A stretch of DNA of 64,000 nt. Source: Bog-756 sp963831535. GTDB taxonomy: Bacteria > Actinomycetota > Acidimicrobiia > Acidimicrobiales > RAAP-2. The notes beneath the pieces are model-generated. The model searched no databases. It was given only the letters and a program-made list of their open reading frames with translations, and was not told where the DNA came from. Position 1 is the first letter of the stretch; every line of letters starts with the position of its first letter. The translations under genes and the position numbers were made by a program. Where the stretch lies: contig CAWHQP010000008.1 in NCBI GenBank assembly GCA_963831535.1, forward strand, positions 1 to 64,000, in the 5' to 3' direction. Positions 52,906 to 60,728 of this stretch are shown here, one piece after another.

Positions 52906-53388
52906 ATGGAGACCGTCATCGTGCGCAGCGCCGAACCCGATGACATCGAGCGACTCGTCGCCCTCCTCGACCTCGGGGCCCTGGTGCCGGGGAAGGAGGA
53001 CCCCGGCCATCTCGGGCGTTACGCCGCCGCCCTGTCCGAGATCCGATCGGCCCCGGGCAATGAGGTGCTGGTGGCGGAGGTGGACGGTGTCATCGTCGGG
53101 ATGTGTCAACTGGTGGTGTTCCGGCATCTCCAAGCGGGCGGCGGCCTGTGCGCCGAGATCGAGTCCCTCCACGTGCATCCCGACGCCCGCTCGCAGGGTG
53201 TCGGGATGCAGCTGTTGGCGGCAGCCGTCGACGCTGCCCGGCGGTCCGGGTGCTACCCGGTCCAGCTGACCTCGAATGCACAGCGTACCGATGCCCACCG
53301 GTTCTACGTCCGCCACGGATTCGAGCCCAGCCACGTCGGCTTCAAGCGTCTGCTCGAATCCGGTGGTGCCGCGGACCCGGGAGGGTGA
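52906..53388 (+). CDS. GNAT family N-acetyltransferase
   Basis: A 160-residue GNAT: VIVRSAEPDDIERLVALLDLG, VLVAEVDGVIVGMCQLVVF, motif A AEIESLHVHPDARSQGVGMQLL and motif B TDAHRFYVRHGFEPSHVGFK. ATG 52906 preceded by GAGGGAG. Its sequence is like the phosphinothricin/aminoglycoside-type small acetyltransferases, but the substrate cannot be named. Confidence 0.87.
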   Translation: METVIVRSAEPDDIERLVALLDLGALVPGKEDPGHLGRYAAALSEIRSAPGNEVLVAEVDGVIVGMCQLVVFRHLQAGGGLCAEIESLHVHPDARSQGVGMQLLAAAVDAARRSGCYPVQLTSNAQRTDAHRFYVRHGFEPSHVGFKRLLESGGAADPGG

Positions 53389-53434
53389 CCGTGGCCGTTC
53401 ACCCGCCGCCCGCCTGACCGGGTCGGCGCAGTGG

Positions 53435-54070
53435 TCACTCGGGAAGGGTGTAGGAGTTCTCGAACTCGTCCTGGAGCACGGTGGCGATGGTCGCCGTGGT
53501 GTCGACCACCAGCTCGTCGTCCAGCATGCGGGTCCGGTAGGTCCATCCCGGAGGCATGGACAGGCGATGGCCCAGGGTAGGGAGCGCCGCCTCGCTCATG
53601 AGCGGATCCACCCCGATGCACCGGGCCTGCATCACGTAGGCCAGACCGTCGGGGTTGACCAGCTCGTAGACCGGTGAGCCGGCATCGAAGAAGAAGACCG
53701 CCCCCCGGTTGACGTGCGCCTCGGTGTACGGAGCCACGCCGGGGGTATCACCGAGGTCGATGGTGGCGATGCGCCGCATGGTCAGGCCGTTGAAATCACG
53801 GAAGACCGGCTCCACCACCGCCACTTTCGTGCCCAGTCCGTCGATCATCCAGTGGCGGGGACCATTGAGCTTGACGGCCACGGCCCCCATCTCGGCGGCG
53901 ATCACGTCGGCATCGAGGGTCTCCCAGCGGTCCTGGGGGCAGTCGTTGAGCATCTGCGTGCCGTAGACCTCGGCTTCCAGCCCGGAGTCCCGCAGGAACA
54001 CGGCGATGATCTCGCCGTACCGGACCCCCCGCAGGTCCGAGATGAGCCGTGGCGTGGTCGAGGTAGCCAC
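53435..54070 (-). CDS. Conserved hypothetical protein
   Basis: A 211-residue protein starting GTG 54070 behind AAAGGA. Regions that look well conserved are RYGEIIAVFLRDSGLEAEVYG, VAVKLNGPRHWMIDGLGTKVAVVEPVF, INRG-like HVNRGAVFFFDAGSPVYEL and YVMQARCIGVDPLM. No catalytic motif or membrane segment is seen. It is cytoplasmic by appearance and could be a ligand-binding alpha/beta protein. I do not assign a family. Confidence 0.7.
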   Translation of the reverse strand: MATSTTPRLISDLRGVRYGEIIAVFLRDSGLEAEVYGTQMLNDCPQDRWETLDADVIAAEMGAVAVKLNGPRHWMIDGLGTKVAVVEPVFRDFNGLTMRRIATIDLGDTPGVAPYTEAHVNRGAVFFFDAGSPVYELVNPDGLAYVMQARCIGVDPLMSEAALPTLGHRLSMPPGWTYRTRMLDDELVVDTTATIATVLQDEFENSYTLPE

Positions 54071-54412
54071 AGGGTGTCGTCCTTTCCGAGGCGGTCTGCG
54101 GGGCACGGTGCCGAGAGTCCACGGTAGCGCACGGTGATCGCCCGACTCGGTGGCTGGGTGACCGTTGCCTCCGATCGGAGCCCGAGCCCCCGAGCGGGGG
54201 CGGGCTCCGAACTGGAGACATCTACGCGGCACGATCGGTTCGGAACCGTGGTGTCTACCGGATGTCTGGCGCCGGTCCTGGCCTTCCGGCAGACTGACTG
54301 CCGTGAAACCGGGAGTGCCCCGGACGACCGATTGGGGTCCGAGAGGCCCCGGGGGTCGCGCTGTCGGGGGTTTCCACACGGGGCCGGTGGCCGGACAGGG
54401 AGGGAAGGCGTG

Positions 54413-55630
54413 ATGGCGATTGCCGATGTGGACGATCAGGACGAGTTGACCGCACCGCTCCTCGACCCGCAGTTCTACGCCGGAGACCCGTTCCCGCTCT
54501 ATGCCCGCCTGCGGGCCGAGGCCCCCATGGCCCATAGCGAGGCCGGCGGTTTCTGGGTGGCCAGTGGGCACGCCGAGGTGGTGGCCATCTCCCGTGATCC
54601 AGCGACCTTCTGTTCGGGCAAGGGCATCCTGACCATGGAGATCGGGGCCGAGTACCCGACCCCGCCCACCATGATGCACACCGACCCCCCGGCCCACGAC
54701 CGGTACCGGGCGCTGGTCCAACCCGGCTTCCGCCCGACCTTCATGCGGGCACTGGAGGACGGGATCCGGGCCCGGACCGTGGCCCTCGTGGACCGGATCG
54801 AGGCCGGCGTGGCCGTCGACATCGTCCCCGACCTGGCCGTACCCCTGCCGTTGCAGGTGATCAGCGACCTGTTGGGGGTGCCCGAGGACGAGTGGCCCCG
54901 GTTCTTCCGCTGGTCCGAGGCGGTGATCCCCGGCGCCACCGACTGGTCCGAGGAGGAGCGCATGGCCCTCAGCGGTGAGATGGTCACCTATCTGTTGGCG
55001 GCGGCCGCGGATCGCCGGGCCAATCCGAGGGACGACATCATCTCGGAACTGGGTGCCGCTGAGGTCGAGGGGGACCGGCTCACCGACGACGAGTTGGGCA
55101 TGTTCCTCGTGCAGCTGCTCGTGGCCGGTAACGAGACCACCCGCAACATGATGTCCGGTGGCCTGGTGGGCCTGGCCTCCCAGCCGGGGGAGTGGGAGGC
55201 CCTACGGGTGAGGTTCCTGACCTCGGCCCCGCGGGCCCTGCCCCTGGCCATCGAGGAAATGCTGCGATGGACCACCCCGGTCGTAGCTTTCATGCGCACG
55301 ACCACCCGGCCGGTGGAGTTGGGCGGGGCTTCGCTCGGGGCCGATGAGCCCGTGCTCATGCTCTACGCCTCGGCCAACCGGGACGAGACGGTATTCGGTC
55401 CCACGGCCGAGACCTTCGACGCCGCCCGCGACCCCAATCCCCACGTGGCCTTCGGATTCGGGGCCCACTTCTGCATCGGGGCGGTGCTGGCCCGCCTCGA
55501 GGGCCGCATCCTCTTGGAAGAGTTGTTGCAGCGGTTCGCCACCCTCGAGGTGGCCGGTCCGGTGGTGCGGACGGCATCTCCGGTCATCGCCGGCGTGAAG
55601 TCGGCCCCGCTGGTGTTCGGAGCGATCTGA
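54413..55630 (+). CDS. Cytochrome P450
   Basis: A 405-residue P450. LVAGNETTRNMMSGG is the oxygen-binding I-helix; EEMLRWTTPV the E-x-x-R motif of the K helix; ANRDETVFGPTAETFDAARDP the PERF-like loop; and FGFGAHFCIGAVLAR the heme-thiolate Cys motif. ATG 54413 follows GGGAAGG. Soluble bacterial class I type; it needs a ferredoxin and reductase, which are not in this window. Substrate unknown; the N-terminal AxLxDPxFYAGDPFPLYARLR is typical of the CYP107/CYP125-like actinobacterial group. Confidence 0.9.
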   Translation: MAIADVDDQDELTAPLLDPQFYAGDPFPLYARLRAEAPMAHSEAGGFWVASGHAEVVAISRDPATFCSGKGILTMEIGAEYPTPPTMMHTDPPAHDRYRALVQPGFRPTFMRALEDGIRARTVALVDRIEAGVAVDIVPDLAVPLPLQVISDLLGVPEDEWPRFFRWSEAVIPGATDWSEEERMALSGEMVTYLLAAAADRRANPRDDIISELGAAEVEGDRLTDDELGMFLVQLLVAGNETTRNMMSGGLVGLASQPGEWEALRVRFLTSAPRALPLAIEEMLRWTTPVVAFMRTTTRPVELGGASLGADEPVLMLYASANRDETVFGPTAETFDAARDPNPHVAFGFGAHFCIGAVLARLEGRILLEELLQRFATLEVAGPVVRTASPVIAGVKSAPLVFGAI

Positions 55631-55646
55631 ACGGCCCGGCGAAGCG

Positions 55647-55674
55647 GCAACGCTATCGGATACGACAGCGTTGC
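55647..55674. terminator. Very stable hairpin after the P450 gene
   Basis: GCAACGCT (55647-55654) pairs with AGCGTTGC (55667-55674), and the interior adds TCG/CGA around a GATA loop. It lies 17 bp after the P450 stop. No T-tract, so a bidirectional or U-less terminator is inferred. Confidence 0.55.
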
Positions 55675-55789
55675 TCATGGCCCCTCAACCGCCCCTGCCC
55701 CCGGATGACACGGCGTGGACATCGGCTGCAACGCATTCCTCCCTCCGGTGGGTTAGGTCCTGGGATCTCTGGGTAACGACACACCGCCC

Positions 55790-56173
55790 GTGGGAACTGA
55801 CGTACTGCCCCCGGCCGGACTGCGATGCCCGTGGGACGACACCCATGTCGAACTGTTCTTCTCCTACGACCCCGAGTTCTTCGCCTCGGTGGAGCGACGG
55901 GTGGAACATCACGCCTTCGAGGGCTCCGGCGGGCATCTCGTCGACTTGCCCTTCCTCTCGGCCGAGGACCTCTGCATCTTCAATTTCGCGTTCAACCGAC
56001 AGAAAGACTGGGCCGACATCTAAGCCATGCTGGAGGAGTCTCCGCTCGATCTCGAGTACGTGGAGCGGTGGTTGCTGCCTCTTCGTGGTCGACGGATAGG
56101 GCCGAAACTGCGACGCCTGTCGGCGCTCAGCGAAGCCGTGGCCGACGTGCATCCGAGCCGTGAATCGGACTGA
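55790..56173 (+). pseudogene. Nucleotidyltransferase-like remnant with internal TAA
   Basis: The frame reads CPWDDTHVELFFSYDPEF, LPFLSAEDLCIFNFAFNRQKDWADI, then TAA at 56021-56023, then continues in the same frame AMLEESPLDLEYVERWLLPL to TGA 56173. Comparable nucleotidyltransferase-like proteins have Glu after KDWADI, so a single GAA/GAG to TAA change explains the break. The N-terminal nucleotide-binding part usually present in such proteins is missing upstream. Either a truncated remnant or a shorter protein made from a weak GTG start. Confidence 0.6.
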
Positions 56174-56422
56174 CTCGCAGCGGTGATCCGGACTGCCCGC
56201 CACCGGCTGTCTGGTCCGCGTCGGGGATGTCGGAACGGGCCGGAAACTTCGGAAGGGACTATGGGCGGTGGCTGGCGGGGTCCCGCCGGGCCGGATGACA
56301 GCTGGCCAGGGCCATCATCGCCCCACCGACGACAACAGGCCCGTCCATATTGTGTCGCTTCACCTCCACCCCAGGGTCTGACCTGACCGCGCCCGACCTC
56401 GCCGGCCTGGGAGAGTGGATGG

Positions 56423-56920
56423 GTGTTCGTGACCAACCATGTCCTCTCGGGAGTCCTCATCGGTCGGGCCCTGGAGCGCCGACCGGTCGCCGCCTTCGTG
56501 GTCGGGTTGGGGTCCCATCTGGTGCTCGACTCCGTCCCCCACTGGAGCTGCGACACGTCGACCGAGGACGGTGCCGAGCACTTCTTGACCGCCGCCCGAC
56601 GCGACGGCCTCCTCGGCCTGGCCACCATGGCCACGGCAGCGTTGGCCGTCGACCGGAGGGCCCGGCCGGCCGTCATGGCCGCCATGGTCGGCGCCGCCTT
56701 CCTCGACCTGGACAAGCCGGTCCAGCACTTCTTCGGGGTCTACCCGTTCCCCGATGTGGTCCGCCGCGTGCACTCCTGGGTCCAAAAAGAGTCGCCCTCG
56801 GGCCTGACCAACGAGATCACCTTCGGGGTGCTCGCCGCCGCGGCGGACACGGCAATCGCCGTATGTAGTCGGCGCCGCCATCGATCGGTGTCCTCCATCG
56901 GCGCTGGCCCCTCCCGCTGA
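56423..56920 (+). CDS. Predicted membrane-bound metal-dependent hydrolase-like protein
   Basis: A 165-residue protein. FVTNHVLSGVLIGRALERRPVAAFVVGLGSHLVLDSVPHW, with two His and an Asp in its membrane-lying helices, is like YdjM/LexA-binding-type inner-membrane metal-dependent hydrolases. Further helices (LLGLATMATAALAVDRRA, AVMAAMVGAAFLDLDKPVQHFFG) carry an extra DLDKPVQHF. Start GTG 56423. Enzymatic activity is not proven for the family. Confidence 0.65.
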   Translation: MFVTNHVLSGVLIGRALERRPVAAFVVGLGSHLVLDSVPHWSCDTSTEDGAEHFLTAARRDGLLGLATMATAALAVDRRARPAVMAAMVGAAFLDLDKPVQHFFGVYPFPDVVRRVHSWVQKESPSGLTNEITFGVLAAAADTAIAVCSRRRHRSVSSIGAGPSR

Positions 56921-56971
56921 CCGGTTGGGCAGCGTCGTCACCGCCGATCACGCGCCCTCTGATGGGTGGAC

Positions 56972-56987
56972 GTAGCACATATGCTAC
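56972..56987. promoter_or_regulatory. Inverted repeat before the toxin-antitoxin pair
   Basis: GTAGCA-CATA-TGCTAC, ending ten bases before the antitoxin start at 56997. It probably overlaps the promoter and is bound by the antitoxin or toxin-antitoxin complex. Confidence 0.65.
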
Positions 56988-56996
56988 GATCGTCGC

Positions 56997-57242
56997 ATGG
57001 GGAGTGTGGCGTCGCGTGCACTACGGAACAACACCCGTGACCTGCTGGAACGCGTCGAGGGCGGTGAAGTGGTGACCATCACTGTCGATGGCCGCCCTGT
57101 GGCCACACTCCGGCCGGTCGGATCCCGTCCCCGATGGATGTCCAAGGCGGCGTTCATCGACGAGGTCGTCGGTCACCAGGCCGATGCCGGCCTGGCCGCG
57201 GACCTGAACCGGCTGGCCCCTGACACCACCGACGATCTCTGA
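56997..57242 (+). CDS. Antitoxin (Phd/YefM type) of a VapBC-like module
   Basis: An 81-residue protein: MGSVASRALRNNTRDLLERVEGGEVVTITVDGRPVATLRPV is the Phd/YefM DNA-binding domain, and FIDEVVGHQADAGLAADLNRLAPDTTDDL the toxin-binding C-terminus. TGA overlaps the ATG of the toxin (TGATG). Neutralises the PIN toxin and represses its own promoter through the upstream inverted repeat. Confidence 0.85.
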   Translation: MGSVASRALRNNTRDLLERVEGGEVVTITVDGRPVATLRPVGSRPRWMSKAAFIDEVVGHQADAGLAADLNRLAPDTTDDL

Positions 57243-57631
57243 TGGGTCGGGCGGCGGTAGCCGACACGTCGATCTTCATCGCCCGGGAGTCGGGTCGACC
57301 CCTCGACCTCGGATTGCTGCCCGACGAGCTGGCCATTTCGGTCATCACGGTCGGTGAGCTCCGGGCCGGCGTGTTGGCCGCCGAGGACAGTCGCACGCGG
57401 GTCAGACGCCTCGACACCTACCGGCGGGCACTCAGCTTCGACCCCGTCCCGATCGACGAGTCAATCGCCGAGTCGTGGGCCAACCTGCGGGTCCTGCTCC
57501 GGGAGGCCGGTGCCCGCATGGCCATCAACGACACGTGGATCGCCGCTACGGCACTGGCCCTCGACCTACCTCTCGTAACTCAGGACGACGGCTATGTGGG
57601 CCTGGAGGAACTCCAGGTCATTCGGGTCTGA
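57242..57631 (+). CDS. PIN-domain toxin (VapC-like)
   Basis: A 129-residue PIN ribonuclease: AVADTSIFIARESGRP contains the first Asp/Glu; AISVITVGELRAGVL the Glu on helix 3; AINDTWIAATALALDLPLVTQDDGYVGL the remaining acids. It cleaves RNA (often tRNA or rRNA) when freed from its antitoxin. Both partners appear intact here, unlike the second module at 49.9 kb. Confidence 0.9.
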   Translation: MGRAAVADTSIFIARESGRPLDLGLLPDELAISVITVGELRAGVLAAEDSRTRVRRLDTYRRALSFDPVPIDESIAESWANLRVLLREAGARMAINDTWIAATALALDLPLVTQDDGYVGLEELQVIRV

Positions 57632-57758
57632 CCTCGGGTAGACAGGGCGATTGACGGCGGGAGTCGTGGTGGTCGTCGCCGTCGGTGGACGGATGGCTGC
57701 GGGCCACCGTGAGGACCACCGCAGCGGCCCGTCGGTGCCGGCTCGGCGCGGACCCTGC

Positions 57759-58634
57759 TCAGGCCGCGGCCGCGGTCAGCGAGGCCAGCTGGTCGTCGGT
57801 CAGCTCCAGCGTGGCGGCCTGGCAGTTCTCCTCGACGTGAGCCGCCGACTTGGTGCCGGGGATGGGCAACATCACCGGTGAGCGGTGCAGCAACCAGGCC
57901 AGGGCAACCTGGGACGGCGTCGACCCGGTCTCCTGGACGACGGCGTCCACCGGGCCACCCGGATGGGCCAGGGCCCCGGCGGCGATGGGGAACCACGGGA
58001 TGAAGCCGATGCCCTCGGACTCGCAGAAGTCGAGCACGTCCTCCGAGGAGCGGTCCGTCAGGTTGTAGAGGTTCTGCACACTGGCCAACGGCACTACGGC
58101 CAAGGCCGTCTTGATCTCCTTCACGCCGACCTGGCTGAGGCCCACCGAACGGACCTTGCCCTCGTCGATGAGGTCCGACAGCAGACCGAACTGTTCGGCG
58201 GCGGGGACCTTGGCGTCGATGCGGTGCAACTGGAACAGGCCGATGGTCTCCACCTCCAGGCGGCGCAGACTCATTTCGCACTGCTGTCGCAGGTACTCGG
58301 GCCGCCCCACGGGAAGCCACTGGCCGGGCCCCTGGCGGGTCAGGCCGGCCTTGGTGGCGATGACCAACCCTTCGGGATAGGGGTGGAGGGCTTCGTGGAT
58401 GATGCTCTCGGAGACCTCCGGACCGTAGGAGTCGGCGGTGTCGATCAGGTCGACCCCCAGCTCGACGGCCCGCCGAACGGTGCGGACGCACTCGTCCCGG
58501 TCGGCCGGCTCGCCCCAGACACCGTCGCCGGTGATCTGCATGGCCCCGTAGCCGAGGCGGTGGACCTCGCTTCCGGCCAGGTCGAAGGTGCCGGAGTGGT
58601 GCACGGGCAGGGTGCTCTCATCGGTGGTGGTCAT
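57759..58634 (-). CDS. Aldo/keto reductase
   Basis: A 291-residue TIM-barrel oxidoreductase. RLGYGAMQITGDGVWGEP, VDLIDTADSYGPEVSESIIHEAL (catalytic Asp and Tyr), LVIATKAGLTR (Lys) and LFQLHRIDAK (His) form the active site; PLASVQNLYNL and VMLPIPGTKSAAHVEEN bind NADPH. ATG 58634 has a GAAGGAGACCC site. It reduces aldehydes or ketones; the specific substrate is unknown. Confidence 0.9.
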   Translation of the reverse strand: MTTTDESTLPVHHSGTFDLAGSEVHRLGYGAMQITGDGVWGEPADRDECVRTVRRAVELGVDLIDTADSYGPEVSESIIHEALHPYPEGLVIATKAGLTRQGPGQWLPVGRPEYLRQQCEMSLRRLEVETIGLFQLHRIDAKVPAAEQFGLLSDLIDEGKVRSVGLSQVGVKEIKTALAVVPLASVQNLYNLTDRSSEDVLDFCESEGIGFIPWFPIAAGALAHPGGPVDAVVQETGSTPSQVALAWLLHRSPVMLPIPGTKSAAHVEENCQAATLELTDDQLASLTAAAA

Positions 58635-58915
58635 GGGTCTCCTTCTCGACGGGGTGCGCCGGGGACGGATGTCTGGGCGCTGCTCCTGGTCTACCCGGCC
58701 GCGGCTGATTCGGAACCAGGGGGCCACCACCCCAACGCCACCGCCACCTCCCGGTCCGCACTTTGCTCTCCTACCCGACTCGTCGATCGCTGACCGGTCT
58801 CATCGGGAGTCGTTCCCCTTGCTCCCGCCGACTCAGAGGCGGGTGACCAGGGCAGCGGTCCAGTGGTCAGCGCGTGGCCCGTCGCTCCGGGGGCCCCGTG
58901 CCGGGGAACGTCCGC

Positions 58916-59737
58916 TCAACGCCGCTTGTAGACCGGCTCCCGTCCCTCGGCCCGGGCCGCTTTCATCTCGGCGTAGTCGCGGGAGGCGAAGACCATGGAC
59001 TGCGCCACCGCTTCCTCAGCGATCGACCGCTGGACCTCGTGGACGCCGAGACCGTAGAGGGTACGACGGGCCATCTTCACGGTGAAGGCGGGGGCTTTGG
59101 CGACGGTCTCGGCCATCTCCCGTGTGACGGCCTCGAGCTCGTCCTCGTCGGCCACCAGACGGCTGATGATCCCGTGGGTCAACGCCTCTTCGGCCGTCAT
59201 CACCCGACCGGTCAAGGCCAGGTCGGCGGCCACCCCGTGTCCCACCATCTGGAACAGCCGGGCCATGCCGCCGGTGTCGGGGATGACACCGTGGACCACT
59301 TCGGGCAGGACCATCCGGGTGCCGAGTGCTGCCACCCGGATGTCGCAGAGGAGTGAGCGCTCGAAGGCTCCGCCGATGACCCACCCCTTCAGTGCGCAGA
59401 TGATGGGAGCAGGCATGGTGAAGAACATCTGGGACGGGCGGTGGCCCCGCTCGATGAACTCCAGATCGGAGATGTCCTCGGTACGCAGGCCCAGCTGGTC
59501 GGTGTCCCGACCCGAGGAGAACGACTTCCCTTCACCGCGCCAGACAATGGCCCGCACGTCGGGCCGCTCGTGGAGGTGGGCCAGCACCTCGAAAAGCCGT
59601 CGGTCCATCTCATCGCTCATGGCGTTGTGCTTCTCGGGCCGGTTGTTGGTGATGACCGCGACGGGGCCGTCTACGTCCAGGGTGACCAGACGCTGGTCGT
59701 CCGGGGACAGGGTGCTCGCAATGTCGACACTGCTCAT
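58916..59737 (-). CDS. Enoyl-CoA hydratase/isomerase family protein
   Basis: A 273-residue crotonase-fold protein: VAVITNNRPEKHNAMSDEM, AIVWRGEGKSFSSGRDTDQLG (CoA-binding and first oxyanion loop), CALKGWVIGGAFERSLLCDIRVAALG (second oxyanion Gly) and LPEVVHGVIPDTGGMARLF. The usual catalytic Glu positions are only partly clear, so it may be an isomerase- or hydratase-like member. ATG 59737 overlaps the SDR stop (ATGA), giving a two-gene fatty-acid operon. Confidence 0.88.
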   Translation of the reverse strand: MSSVDIASTLSPDDQRLVTLDVDGPVAVITNNRPEKHNAMSDEMDRRLFEVLAHLHERPDVRAIVWRGEGKSFSSGRDTDQLGLRTEDISDLEFIERGHRPSQMFFTMPAPIICALKGWVIGGAFERSLLCDIRVAALGTRMVLPEVVHGVIPDTGGMARLFQMVGHGVAADLALTGRVMTAEEALTHGIISRLVADEDELEAVTREMAETVAKAPAFTVKMARRTLYGLGVHEVQRSIAEEAVAQSMVFASRDYAEMKAARAEGREPVYKRR

Positions 59738-60642
59738 GATCTGCTTCCTCTCCTGGCCGCAGGACCTTCGCCGAAGGGGGGTCGGCCCAGCTGCTCGCGG
59801 ATGGGGGTGAACGGTGGCTGGACGGTGTGGCGTCGCTGCCAGTTGGCCCCGTCTACCACCAGGGAGTGGCCGCTGACGTAGGTGGCGTACGGCGAGCACA
59901 GGTACGTTGCCGCCCACGCCAACTCCCGCGGGAAGCCGACCCGGCCGGCCGGCACCCTCGAGTCCTGGCCTTCATACTTACCGGGAACAGCGGCGATGGC
60001 CGCCACCTCGTCCTCGTGGGGCATGAGGCCGGGTACTAGTCCGTTGACCCGGATCCCGTAGGGCCCCCACTCCACGGCCAGCGTCTCGGTCAGGTTCTTG
60101 ACCCCGGCCTTGGCCGCGGCCGAGTGGGCGAACCCGGGACCCCCCGTCCAGGCGTAGGTCGCCCCCACGTTCACGATGGCACCGTCCCGCTCGTCGGGGA
60201 TCAGCCGTCGGGCCAGCTCCCGACAGCATAGGAAGGTGCCGTTGAGCACGATGTCCACCACCGTCCGCCAGGCGTTGGGGCTCATATCCTCGGCCGGAAC
60301 GGGGAAGTTGCCCGCCGCGTTGTTGATCAGCACATCGACGGGACCGAGGTTCTCCTCAACGGCGTCGAAGGCGGCAGCGATGGACGCCTCGTCCCGGATA
60401 TCGCAGGCCGCCGCGTAGGGCCAGCCCCCAGCCTCCTTGACCGCCTCGACCCCGGCATTCCGGTGACCTTCGTCCCGGGAAAGGATGCCCACGGACGCCC
60501 CCAGCCGGCCGAACTCGGTGGCGATGGCCTTGCCCAAGCCGGTCCCGCCCCCGGTGACGATGACCACGGTGTCGTCGTAGGTGCCGGGAGCGAGGGCCGA
60601 GGAGCCGACGGGTGGGGGAGGGCGGAGGCCGGGCGGGGTCAT
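59734..60642 (-). CDS. Short-chain dehydrogenase (2,4-dienoyl-CoA reductase-like)
   Basis: A 302-residue SDR: VIVTGGGTGLGKAIATEFGRLGA is the NAD(P)-binding loop; DVLINNAAGNFPVPAEDMSPNAW and IVNVGATYAWTGGPGFAHSAAAKAGVKNL carry the active-site Lys. The classic Tyr-xxx-Lys reads Ser-xxx-Lys here, as in DECR-like enzymes, where a Tyr elsewhere (ATYAW) acts. It would reduce dienoyl-CoA in beta-oxidation of unsaturated acids. Coupled with the enoyl-CoA hydratase downstream. Confidence 0.88.
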   Translation of the reverse strand: MTPPGLRPPPPVGSSALAPGTYDDTVVIVTGGGTGLGKAIATEFGRLGASVGILSRDEGHRNAGVEAVKEAGGWPYAAACDIRDEASIAAAFDAVEENLGPVDVLINNAAGNFPVPAEDMSPNAWRTVVDIVLNGTFLCCRELARRLIPDERDGAIVNVGATYAWTGGPGFAHSAAAKAGVKNLTETLAVEWGPYGIRVNGLVPGLMPHEDEVAAIAAVPGKYEGQDSRVPAGRVGFPRELAWAATYLCSPYATYVSGHSLVVDGANWQRRHTVQPPFTPIREQLGRPPFGEGPAARRGSRS

Positions 60643-60728
60643 GGAACCGCAGCCTACTGACGGGGCGTCAGGCGGGTTGGGGTGACTCGGAAGGAAGCGA
60701 GGGTTTCCGGTCGTCTGTCCCGACCGAT

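Noticed and set aside
49938..57631. Phage-defence island
   Set aside because: Only two toxin-antitoxin-type modules are present among ordinary metabolic genes; no restriction, CBASS, retron or Abi-like genes were seen.
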